Below, piece by piece: positions 54,078 through 61,800 of a stretch of DNA of 64,000 bases (the stretch's first letter is position 1; each line of letters begins with the position of its first letter). The notes under the pieces are model-generated. The model searched no databases. It was not told where the DNA came from and was given only the letters and a program-made list of their open reading frames with translations. The stretch lies in assembly GCA_035307385.1 (NCBI GenBank), contig DATGID010000024.1, positions 280,299 through 344,298 of the forward strand, given 5' to 3'. This stretch comes from DATBHW01 sp035307385 (GTDB lineage: Bacteria; Chloroflexota; Ktedonobacteria; Ktedonobacterales; DATBGS01). Position numbers and translations under genes: made by a program.

Positions 54078-56861
54078 TTACTTGTCGCGCTCGCTCGCCA
54101 CCAGCGCGGCCTGCGCTGCGGCCAGGCGCGCCACCGGCACGCGGAACGGCGAGCAGCTTACATAGTCCAGGCCGGTTTCGTGGCAGAAAGCAATGCTGTC
54201 CGGGTCGCCGCCATGTTCGCCACAGATACCCACCTCCAGGTGATCGTTGGCTTTGCGCCCCTCTTCCACAGCAATCTTCACCAGACGACCAACGCCATCG
54301 CGGTCCAGCGTCTGGAACGGATTGACCGGCAAAATCTTGACCGGCTGGTCCAGTCCAGGCTCTTCCAGACCTTCCACATATTTCAGCAAGAACTTGCCTT
54401 CGGCGTCATCGCGGCTCATGCCGAACGTCGTTTGCGTCAGATCGTTCGTGCCAAAGCTGAAGAACTCGGCCACCTGCGCAATCTGCCCGGCGGTCAGCGC
54501 CGCGCGCGGCAATTCGATCATCGTGCCGAACTTGTAGGCAATCTGGCCCGTTGCGCCAGATTCTTTGGCAATCGCCTCGGCCTCGGCCTCAAGCTGGCGG
54601 CGCACCTCGCGCAGTTCGTTGATGTGCCCCACCAGCGGAATCATGATCTTGGGCTGAAGCTTCTTGCCTTCTTTTGCCAGTTCGGCGCAGGCTTCCAAAA
54701 TGGCCCGCGTCTGCATGATGTTGATTTCAGGGAAGAGCAGACCCAACCGGCAGCCGCGCAGCCCCAACATCGGGTTCGCCTCGCGCATGCTGGCAACCGC
54801 TTCCAGCAGCTTGCGCTTGTGCGCCAGTTCCTCTTTGTCGCCGTTGGTCGCCTCCAGCCGCGTCACATCCACCAGCAGTTCCTCATAGGACGGCAGGAAC
54901 TCGTGCAGCGGCGGGTCGATCAGGCGAATGACGACCGGATAGCCCTCGCCAGTCGTGGGGCTGACCATCGCGCGGAAGATGCCGATGAAGTCGCTGCGCT
55001 GGAAGGGCAGCAATTCATCCAGAGCTTTCTGGCGCTCTTCCCTGGTGGGAGCCAGAATCATACGCTGCACAACGGGCAGGCGCTCCTGCTCCATGAACAT
55101 ATGCTCGGTGCGGCACAGGCCGATGCCCTCCGCGCCAAACTCCACGGCGCGCGTCGCGTCGCGGGGATAATCGGCGTTGGCCCAGACGCCCAGGCGGCGG
55201 AACTTGTCGGCCCAGCCCAGCAACTCTTGCAGGTCTTTATCTTCGCTGAAGTTGGCATCGATAGTTGGGATGGTGCCCTTGAAGACCTCGCCGGACGCGC
55301 CGTCAATTGAAATATCATCGCCCTCGCGCACAACGATATCGGTGCCGCGCACGCGGAACTGGCGCTGCTCGTAATCCACCACCAGAGCATCACAGCCCAC
55401 CACCGCAGGCAATCCCAGGCCACGCGCCACCACTGCCGCGTGGCTGCCTGTGCCGCCGCGACTGGTCAAGATGCCCTTGGAAACCAGCATCCCATGCACG
55501 TCATCCGGGCTGGTCTCCTGGCGCACCAGAATTACGCGCTGGCCTGCCTTGCCCAGTTCCTCAGCGCGGTCAGCGTCAAAGATGGCCTTGCCATAGGCCG
55601 CGCCTGGCGAAGCGTTCACGCCTTTGGCAAGCATGCGCCCTTCACTGCGCGCCTGATCTTGGGCCTTGGGGTCGAAGCGCGGCAGCAGCAGTTGCACGAC
55701 ATGGTTCGGCTCGACACGCTTCACCGCGTCTTCTTCCGTGATGATGCCCTCATGCACCATATCCACCGCCGTCTTCACCGCCGAAGCCCCGGTACGTTTG
55801 GCCGAGCGGGTTTGCAGCATATACAGCCGCCCGCGTTCAATCGTGAACTCCAGGTCTTGCACATCTTTATAATGCCGCTCCAGGCGCTCGGCGATCTCGT
55901 GGAACTGCGCGTAGACCTGGGGCATCTCTTCTGACAGATGCTCAACCGGCGACGTATTGCGAATGCCCGCCACCACGTCTTCGCCCTGCGCGTTCACCAG
56001 ATACGAGCCATACAGCACTTTTTCACCCGTGCTGGGGTCGCGCGTGAAGGCTACACCGGTGCCACTCTGGTTGCCCATGTTGCCGAAGACCATCGTCTGC
56101 ACGTTCACTGCCGTGCCGAGATCATGCGGAATCTTGTTGAAGTTGCGATAATCGATGGCACGCTTATTATTCCAGGAAGAAAAGACCGCTTCAATGGCCT
56201 TCTTCAATTGCTCATAGACATCGGTGGGGAAAGGCTCTTTGCTCTGCTGCTCGGCAAGCTGCTTGAAATCTTGCGTCATCTGCTTGAGCGCGTCGGCGGG
56301 AATATCGGCGTCGGTGGCCGCGCCCGTCTTCTCTTTGTACTGGTCGATAAGGTGCTCGAAAGGCTCGGCCTTCAGCCCCAGCACAATCTTGCTGAACATC
56401 TGTACAAAGCGGCGATAGGCGTCATAGGCAAAGCGTTCGTCGCCCGAAAGCGCGATAATGCCCTGCACGGTCTCATCGTTCAGGCCCAGGTTCAGCACGG
56501 TATCCATCATGCCCGGCATGGAAAACTTCGCGCCTGAACGCACCGAAACGAGCAGGGGATTTTCACGGTTGCCAAAGCTCTTGCCGGTTTGCTCTTCCAC
56601 GTAGCGCAGCGCGGCAATTGCCTGATCCCACATGCCTGGCGGGAACTTGCCACCCTCTTTGTAATACTGGTTACACGCCTCGGTAGTAATCGTAAAGCCT
56701 GGTGGAACAGGCAGGCCAGCATTGGTCATTTCTGCTACGCCAGCGCCTTTGCCGCCGAGCAGATCACGCATCTTTGCGTTGCCCTCGCTAAAAAGATAGA
56801 CCCATTTGTGCGGCGACTGCCGCACCGCCTCTTCAAACGTCGCATACGTAGTCTGGGCCAC
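54078..56861 (-). CDS. ppdK: Pyruvate, phosphate dikinase
   Basis: A 927-residue PPDK interconverting pyruvate + ATP + Pi and PEP + AMP + PPi. The ATP-grasp N-terminal domain has LLGGKGAGVAEMTNAGLPVPPGFTITTEAC and GAKFSMPGMMDTVLNLG; the phosphohistidine domain has SRGGTGSHAAVVARGLGLPAVVG with the catalytic His near residue 470; the PEP/pyruvate TIM barrel ends with GICGEHGGDPDSI. Lengths and motifs match canonical PPDK. GTG at 56861 is selected by GGGAGG at 56867-56872, 5 bases away; the frame is open to 56933. It lies 129 bases behind the HEPN gene. Confidence 0.97.
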   Translation of the reverse strand: MAQTTYATFEEAVRQSPHKWVYLFSEGNAKMRDLLGGKGAGVAEMTNAGLPVPPGFTITTEACNQYYKEGGKFPPGMWDQAIAALRYVEEQTGKSFGNRENPLLVSVRSGAKFSMPGMMDTVLNLGLNDETVQGIIALSGDERFAYDAYRRFVQMFSKIVLGLKAEPFEHLIDQYKEKTGAATDADIPADALKQMTQDFKQLAEQQSKEPFPTDVYEQLKKAIEAVFSSWNNKRAIDYRNFNKIPHDLGTAVNVQTMVFGNMGNQSGTGVAFTRDPSTGEKVLYGSYLVNAQGEDVVAGIRNTSPVEHLSEEMPQVYAQFHEIAERLERHYKDVQDLEFTIERGRLYMLQTRSAKRTGASAVKTAVDMVHEGIITEEDAVKRVEPNHVVQLLLPRFDPKAQDQARSEGRMLAKGVNASPGAAYGKAIFDADRAEELGKAGQRVILVRQETSPDDVHGMLVSKGILTSRGGTGSHAAVVARGLGLPAVVGCDALVVDYEQRQFRVRGTDIVVREGDDISIDGASGEVFKGTIPTIDANFSEDKDLQELLGWADKFRRLGVWANADYPRDATRAVEFGAEGIGLCRTEHMFMEQERLPVVQRMILAPTREERQKALDELLPFQRSDFIGIFRAMVSPTTGEGYPVVIRLIDPPLHEFLPSYEELLVDVTRLEATNGDKEELAHKRKLLEAVASMREANPMLGLRGCRLGLLFPEINIMQTRAILEACAELAKEGKKLQPKIMIPLVGHINELREVRRQLEAEAEAIAKESGATGQIAYKFGTMIELPRAALTAGQIAQVAEFFSFGTNDLTQTTFGMSRDDAEGKFLLKYVEGLEEPGLDQPVKILPVNPFQTLDRDGVGRLVKIAVEEGRKANDHLEVGICGEHGGDPDSIAFCHETGLDYVSCSPFRVPVARLAAAQAALVASERDK

Positions 56862-56990
56862 TGGTTCCTCCCTTATCTGGAGACACTCCGTCTCCTGTTT
56901 TAATGCCGGATCGCCATGATGGTATTTGGGCAATCCGGCAGTGGTCTGGCTAGAGCAGGCATGCAGCCTGCACCAGCAGAAGCAACATAT

Positions 56991-57380
56991 TCAAGGAGCC
57001 TCGACAACAACGCTGCGCGCCCAACGCAGCACGCGCCGTGCCCGCTGCATTAATGCCTGGGCTTCTTCGGCGCTAATCGTCTGGTCGGCTACTTCAGGAG
57101 GAGTCTCGGCGTAGTAGGCTTCAGGATGATAGGGCGAAAGCGCGGCGGCATCCTCCAGAATCTCGAAAGGAGCGCCCACGGCCTCGCCCAGAGCGCGCAG
57201 GTCATGGTTATATGTCGTGCGATGCCCGTCGCGCCGCATGCTGACGGCCTGGAAAGATTTTTCTGCGACCTGATTACAGATGTCTGCGCAGGCAAAGTGC
57301 CGCCCAATCGCCAGTTCCAGCCCAGCCGAGGCCATATCCTGAACTGCCTCCGCAAAGATGCTCAGGGCTTCTTCATTCAT
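56991..57380 (-). CDS. HEPN-domain protein (candidate RNase toxin)
   Basis: A 129-residue protein matching the HEPN fold: a long first helix, CADICNQVAEKSFQAVSMRR (31-50), TYNHDLRALGEAVGAPFE with the conserved HDL (59-61), and the C-terminal AEEAQALMQRARRVLRWARSVV helix. HEPN proteins are often metal-independent RNases with an R-x4-6-H motif; RTTYNH (54-59) fits that pattern, but it lies where many family members have only a structural HDL, so activity is not proven. Start ATG at 57380 has GGAGG ten bases upstream; the frame to 57485 runs into the terminator. No MNT nucleotidyltransferase partner adjoins. Immediately upstream are a terminator and a repeat array. Confidence 0.82.
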   Translation of the reverse strand: MNEEALSIFAEAVQDMASAGLELAIGRHFACADICNQVAEKSFQAVSMRRDGHRTTYNHDLRALGEAVGAPFEILEDAAALSPYHPEAYYAETPPEVADQTISAEEAQALMQRARRVLRWARSVVVEAP

Positions 57381-57467
57381 CGACTCGAATCCTCCACCAG
57401 CGGTATGATAGCCCCATGGAAGCGCAAGTGTCAACAGGACACCAAGCCTGATACGCGCCCGCAGGCA

Positions 57468-57515
57468 CAAAAAAGCCAGGGGCAAGAAAGGAAGGTCCCC
57501 TTCTTGCCCCTGGCT
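57468..57515 (-). terminator. Strong Rho-independent terminator between repeat array and HEPN gene
   Basis: A perfect 15-bp stem (57515-57501 with 57488-57474) and a 12-base loop are followed on the minus strand by TTTTTT (57474-57469). It lies 88 bases before the HEPN start and after the repeat array, on the strand that transcribes the HEPN gene, where no upstream protein-coding gene is seen that it could terminate. Confidence 0.85.
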
Positions 57516-57542
57516 AAGAAAAGATAATTAAGAAAAGCTTGA

Positions 57543-57746
57543 CGCGCTCCAGCAACGCACTACAACGCAATGCGCTCCACGGGACGCACAAGAGAAGAGG
57601 ATCGCGCTACAGGGACAACTTACGCCAACGCGCTCCTGAAACACCCTACAATCCCACATTACAACGACGCACTACCTGGCTGCGCTACAACTATGCACTC
57701 TGTAATTTGCTCTACGAAGCTGCGCTACGGGATCGCACTCTGTGAT
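57543..57746. repeat. Tandem array of about 15 degenerate 13-bp units, core YGCRCTAC
   Basis: On the plus strand the 8-base core YGCRCTAC recurs at 57543, 57556, 57571, 57585, 57603, 57616, 57629, 57642, 57655, 57668, 57681, 57694, 57708, 57721 and 57734. From 57603 every step is exactly 13 bases except one of 14. Five units match the core at 8/8 (57556, 57603, 57668, 57681, 57721), most others at 6-7; 57616 and 57585 are weak. The five bases between cores vary. Thirteen is not a multiple of three and short frames crossing the array have no protein-like composition, so it is not coding. On the minus strand the core reads GTAGYGCR and leads into the terminator. Confidence 0.75.
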
Positions 57747-57842
57747 CTTCTCTCATTGTTGATTAACGGGTAACACTTCGACCAGTAACGTCGACTGGAA
57801 AAGAGAGAGGCGTGTGGGCTGTACGAATGGCAGAGTTTGAGG

Positions 57843-58032
57843 TATACTAAGGTATGGGTGCCCGGCAGTTATCTTCGGTTGAGCACACCGAGCAGCATCA
57901 CTGGTGCCTCTCCAGGGCTTCACGGGCTGGTGGCCCTCACTATGCAATAGCTCTTTCGGGAGAACAGGTTGCTTTCGGAAAACCCGGCGGGCCGGATAGT
58001 GGCACAAAGCGCAGGTTTCTGCTATAGTGGCA
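57843..58032 (+). ncRNA. Candidate structured leader or small RNA before the FHA-PrsW gene
   Basis: The 330 bases between the repeat array and the FHA-PrsW gene hold no supported protein gene. TATACT at 57843-57848 could start a plus-strand RNA near 57855. GTGCCCGGC (57858-57866) can pair with GCCG (57991-57994) plus GGCAC (58001-58005), enclosing a CGGT/ACCG hairpin. TATAGT at 58023-58028 may be the real promoter of the gene. A 9-base direct repeat ATAGTGGCA occurs at 57996-58004 and 58024-58032. I recognise no named RNA family, including 6S, SRP or known riboswitches. Confidence 0.25.
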
Positions 58033-58091
58033 GAAGCATGAAAAAGGGAAGCGCTCTCACACGATGTTGCCTCTCTTGATAGAGGTTGAAG

Positions 58092-59948
58092 ATGAACTCA
58101 AGCTATGGCGTGCTGCGCGTGGTGCACACGGAAGAAGATGCAAACAAGGAAGCTGCTACCAGCGCAGCAACCACCGGGTTAGGCGCGTGGGATTTGCCGG
58201 GCTATCCAGCCAATACCGCCAGCCTGGCAGACCCACTCTATCTGCTCACTGAATCTATCACCACCATTGGCCGCGGCTTGAACAACCATGTGGTCCTGAT
58301 GGACCCTACCGTTTCGCGCGAACACGCCCGACTGATCTGGCGCAACGGCATCTGGGTACTTGAAAATCTGAGCGCGCAGAACCTGCTGCATGCAGATAAG
58401 GTCAATATCCCACCAGGCAAGCAAAAGGAAATCCGGCCTGGAGCGCAAATTCTGTTGGGGCAGACAACGTTGCAGCTTTTAGCCGCGCGTGGCGAGCGGC
58501 CTGCAAAGATTTCCAGGGCAGAAGAAAAGGATGCTGACTCCGCCGAGGGAGCTGAGCTTCAGGAACCCCAAACACCCCCAGCAGAACAGCCAATCTTATC
58601 AGATATCAGCACCAAGCAAGTGGATGCTGAGGTGCTGGCGCTGTTTGCCAAGGGCGGCAAGAAATCAGGCGGGCTGCTTAGTATGAGTCCTGGCGTCACC
58701 CTTCAATTTGCCGTGCGCCAGCGGCTCGACAGGGGCAAGCTCTGGGCAGTTGGCACCATTGCTGTTGTGTTGCTGGGCTTTCTCCTCTTCATTGGCTGCT
58801 CCTATCTTACGTTCTTCAGAAACGTACAGTTGAGCGCACAGGTCATTTCGCATGGAGGGCTGCCCAACGTCCTGGCAGCCATTACTATTCCGGTGGTGCC
58901 TGCCATTGGCATCATCTTGCTCATCAACATCATTGACCGCTTCGAGCGCGAACCCTGGCTGCTGCGTCTGGGCGCGTTCCTCTGGGGCGCGCTGATCGCT
59001 ATCCCTCCCGCGCTGCTGATCGAGCAGGCCATTGCCGATGGCATCGCCACCATTCACTTCGGTTGGCTTTCGCGCACCGCCGCCGAGGTCATGAATTCGT
59101 TCTTACTCGGAGCCAATGCGGGCATCACCGAAGAAATCGTCAAAGGGGCAGGCTTGATTATCTTGTTGATTGCCCTGCGCGACGAGTTCGATAACGTGAC
59201 CGATGGCATCATCTATGGTGCGCTCATCGGCGCTGGCTTTGCCATGGTGGAAAATTTCGTCTATTTCGCACGCGATTCTAATCAATCGCTGCTCTTTTTG
59301 ATTATTGGCCGCATTGTGCTCGGCTGGCTGGGACATTCCACCTTCACAGCCTGCCTGGGCGCAGGGCTGGGATACGCGCGCCAGACCAGGATTCACTGGC
59401 AGAAATGGGCCATGCCGCTGCTGGGCTTCAGCATAGGCGTCTTGCTCCATACCCTGTTTGATTTTGTTGATTTCCAGGCCAACCATGCTGTCCACGATGC
59501 GCAATACAATGATGTGATTGCAACCATCGCCCTCATTGCCATCATTGCCGACTACATTCCGCCGTTCATAGCCCAGGGCACCCTGCTCTATCTGCTGATG
59601 CGCTCGCTCAACCACGAGACCACCGTCATTCGTGAATATCTGGCCGATGAGGTCATTCGCGGGGTGGTCACCCCTGATGAATATGTATTGCTCCAACGCT
59701 CGTTCCGAAGAACGCGGCTAGAGCGCTACTATCTCGTCAAGCGCGGCTGGCGTACCTGGCTGACGGCCAAGGCGCTCTATCAAACGCAAATCGGGCTGGC
59801 GTTTCGCAAGTGGCACGTCAGTATGGGCGATAAGCCCAAAGCCGGACGCCGGCAGCCTGAAGACGCCTATCGCGAGCGCATCAGGCAACTACGCCAGGAT
59901 TTAGCGCAGCAATCGCTGTCGCCCGCGCTGCGTGCCCTTGCGCAATAG
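58092..59948 (+). CDS. FHA-domain PrsW-family intramembrane protease
   Basis: A 618-residue fusion. Residues 50-120 are an FHA domain with IGRGLNNHVVL (59-69), SREHARL (75-81) and NLSAQN (92-97), the phosphothreonine-binding residues. After a polar linker come 8-9 helices with the PrsW glutamate motifs: ITEEIVKGAG (about 343-352) and MVENFVYF (about 384-391), plus GLGHSTFTAC-like GWLGHSTF (about 412) and HTLFDF (about 453), the CPBP/CAAX-protease core. PrsW cleaves anti-sigma factors in B. subtilis. Here the FHA part suggests recruitment by kinase-phosphorylated partners. ATG at 58092 has AGAGG six bases upstream. Confidence 0.9.
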   Translation: MNSSYGVLRVVHTEEDANKEAATSAATTGLGAWDLPGYPANTASLADPLYLLTESITTIGRGLNNHVVLMDPTVSREHARLIWRNGIWVLENLSAQNLLHADKVNIPPGKQKEIRPGAQILLGQTTLQLLAARGERPAKISRAEEKDADSAEGAELQEPQTPPAEQPILSDISTKQVDAEVLALFAKGGKKSGGLLSMSPGVTLQFAVRQRLDRGKLWAVGTIAVVLLGFLLFIGCSYLTFFRNVQLSAQVISHGGLPNVLAAITIPVVPAIGIILLINIIDRFEREPWLLRLGAFLWGALIAIPPALLIEQAIADGIATIHFGWLSRTAAEVMNSFLLGANAGITEEIVKGAGLIILLIALRDEFDNVTDGIIYGALIGAGFAMVENFVYFARDSNQSLLFLIIGRIVLGWLGHSTFTACLGAGLGYARQTRIHWQKWAMPLLGFSIGVLLHTLFDFVDFQANHAVHDAQYNDVIATIALIAIIADYIPPFIAQGTLLYLLMRSLNHETTVIREYLADEVIRGVVTPDEYVLLQRSFRRTRLERYYLVKRGWRTWLTAKALYQTQIGLAFRKWHVSMGDKPKAGRRQPEDAYRERIRQLRQDLAQQSLSPALRALAQ

Positions 59949-60059
59949 CCCATCCTGGCTACAACCGCCTTCGCGCCTTCTTCCCTCACCAACAGCCGGT
60001 TGGTGGTCGCCACGCCGCATGCGCCCAAACGGGCAGAGGTCGTGGCGCGCTCCCGCGTC

Positions 60060-60089
60060 TTGACAACGCTGAGATGCTGCGGCTATAGT
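60060..60089 (+). promoter_or_regulatory. Sigma-70-like promoter
   Basis: TTGACA at 60060-60065 and TATAGT at 60084-60089 with an 18-base spacer, about 60 bases before the ATG at 60151. Confidence 0.65.
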
Positions 60090-60150
60090 ACCGACACCGC
60101 CGAGCCATCTGGACAAAGAAAGATCATCAGAGCCGAGGAGAGTCAGCCAC

Positions 60151-61017
60151 ATGCGTGATTCGCAGCGCGAACCCGGAGCGTATCCCAGGCGCAACCCCTC
60201 AGGAGCCATGCCTAACCAATCTCGGCCCAGACCGAGGCCCCAACCCACCGGCCAGTCCCGCCCGCCCGCGCGGCGCTCCAGCATGGCAGGGCCAGACCCA
60301 GCGCCACGCTCGCGGCCTCTGCTCAATCACAACGACCTTCCACCCGGGCGTCCCAGGCTCCCTTCGGCTCAGGAAACCAGAGAAGAGCAGTTCGAACGCA
60401 CCGAGCGGCTGCGCGCCTTGCGCCAGGACTTTCTCGACCACGCCCAGACGAAGATCAAGCCGCAAAAACCTCGCAACGTCTGGATCGCCGTCCCGCTTAC
60501 CGGCGTCTTACTCATCGCCTGTATCGTTGGGATTATTGCCGTCTTGCAACTGCGCCCGACCATCTTCGGCAATGCCGGACAACCCGCTGCGACCCAATTT
60601 ATGGCCGCCATGCAGCAAAAAAACTATACAGCCGCCTATGCCGACTGCGCAAGCAGCGTACAGGAGACGTTCACCGATCATAGCGGAGCGCTCAATAAAA
60701 CTGATTTCGTTCAGCAGGCGCAAACAGCCGACCAGGTAGGGGCAATCACCAGTTACTCGTCGGCAGGCTCGAACTCGACCGACGCCAATAATCAGCAGTA
60801 TACGTTTAGTGTAACACGCAAGGGTCAGAAACCGATCAATGTCACGATTGGCGTCACGAAAGGCAATGACGGCTCCTGGAAAGTGAGCAGCATCGACAAC
60901 GCGCTTTTCCCCACGCCGCCACCGCCGCAAGTTACCCCAACGACCACGCCCACCGGCAACCTGAACCTGCCGGGCAATACACCTCTGGACGGGGCCAGGC
61001 GCATTGATTCACGCTAA
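60151..61017 (+). CDS. Single-pass membrane protein with outside NTF2-like/DUF4878-type domain
   Basis: A 288-residue protein: a long Pro/Arg-rich cytoplasmic N terminus (1-105) with a charged helix (ETREEQFERTERLRALRQ), one helix (about 110-133, VPLTGVLLIACIVGIIAVLQL) and an extracellular domain (about 140-260). That domain has AATQFMAAMQQKNYTAAYADCAS, the start typical of DUF4878/NTF2-like lipid-lumen domains, and TIGVTKGNDGSWKVSSID. The C-terminal tail is Pro/Thr-rich. GAGGAG precedes the ATG. Function unknown. A strong terminator follows. Confidence 0.72.
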   Translation: MRDSQREPGAYPRRNPSGAMPNQSRPRPRPQPTGQSRPPARRSSMAGPDPAPRSRPLLNHNDLPPGRPRLPSAQETREEQFERTERLRALRQDFLDHAQTKIKPQKPRNVWIAVPLTGVLLIACIVGIIAVLQLRPTIFGNAGQPAATQFMAAMQQKNYTAAYADCASSVQETFTDHSGALNKTDFVQQAQTADQVGAITSYSSAGSNSTDANNQQYTFSVTRKGQKPINVTIGVTKGNDGSWKVSSIDNALFPTPPPPQVTPTTTPTGNLNLPGNTPLDGARRIDSR

Positions 61018-61079
61018 GCGCCCAGCAGAGCAAGCAAAGCGGCGGAGGAACCTGACGCCAATGGCATGTTCCTTGCCAT

Positions 61080-61126
61080 AAGCAGATGTGCTGGGAGGAT
61101 AACCTCCTGGCGTATCTGCTTTTTCT
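61080..61126 (+). terminator. Rho-independent terminator
   Basis: AGCAGAT (61081-61087) pairs with ATCTGCT (61114-61120), with an inner GGGAGG/CCTCC hairpin, followed directly by TTTTTC. It ends the preceding membrane protein gene and lies in the 5-prime part of the longest sortase frame, so that frame's upstream start cannot be used. Confidence 0.85.
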
Positions 61127-61155
61127 ATAGCCCGTCTATGCCATTGGTGAACACT

Positions 61156-61788
61156 ATGAATATTCCGAGGTTGCTGCGTGTCAATCTCAAGCATATCGCG
61201 AAGGTTTTCGGGCTGCTGTGTGCCCTGCTCGTGCTGGCTTCGTGCGGTCAAGGCATCACTGCAACTACGCCGACCGGCCAGAGTTTCCATCCAGAGCTTG
61301 CCGCTAATCAGCCCAGCAGGTTGGTCATCTCCAGCCTGGGAATGAACGCGCCGATTATGCCCGTGGGCCTCGACCAGTATGGAGCCATGCAAGCTCCCGG
61401 CGCGGGGCATCCGGCCAGCGATCCCATCTGGGCCACCAGCTTCTGGTGGAAGCAAGGCGCGCTGCCCGGCCAACCTGGCAACGCTGTTCTGGCCGGGCAT
61501 GTGGACCGCAACGATGGCAGCCGCGCCGTTTTCTGGAATCTGAGCGATATTCAAACAGGGGATACCATTCTCATCATCAATCAATCAGGGCAAACGCTCA
61601 CCTTTCGCGTGACCAACGTGGAAGCCTTTACCGACCCCGATGGTGGTCCCCATGACCCGGTGATTCAGCGAGTCTTTGGCCCGGCGTCTTCTGCTAACCT
61701 CAACCTGATTACCTGCTACGGCTCCTGGATTGGCACGGAATACAACAAAAGATTGGTGGTTTTTTCCACGCTCGTCAGCGGAACGTGA
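61156..61788 (+). CDS. Lipoprotein-type class F-like sortase
   Basis: A 210-residue sortase: an N-terminal basic segment, a hydrophobic stretch and a lipobox-like LLVLASCGQ (about 22-30), then the catalytic domain with LAGHVDRN (His about 115) and LITCYGSW (Cys about 185) and a C-terminal Arg in NKRLVVFS, the His-Cys-Arg triad. The Cys in the lipobox suggests lipid anchoring after LspA cleavage, unusual for sortases, which are mostly held by a helix. The motifs and short length suit class F/E. Start ATG at 61156 has GGTGA upstream; the 61066 start lies inside the terminator. Confidence 0.87.
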   Translation: MNIPRLLRVNLKHIAKVFGLLCALLVLASCGQGITATTPTGQSFHPELAANQPSRLVISSLGMNAPIMPVGLDQYGAMQAPGAGHPASDPIWATSFWWKQGALPGQPGNAVLAGHVDRNDGSRAVFWNLSDIQTGDTILIINQSGQTLTFRVTNVEAFTDPDGGPHDPVIQRVFGPASSANLNLITCYGSWIGTEYNKRLVVFSTLVSGT

Positions 61789-61800
61789 TACACTCCGGCT

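Noticed and set aside
57539..57773. Short plus-strand frames (about 68 codons) crossing the 13-bp array
   Set aside because: The 13-base period shifts the reading frame at each unit, the products show no protein-like pattern and there is no ribosome site. The repeat itself explains the sequence.
61066..61155. Sortase start at 61066
   Set aside because: That start and the following codons fall in the terminator hairpin of the preceding gene; the downstream ATG with GGTGA gives a normal signal sequence.
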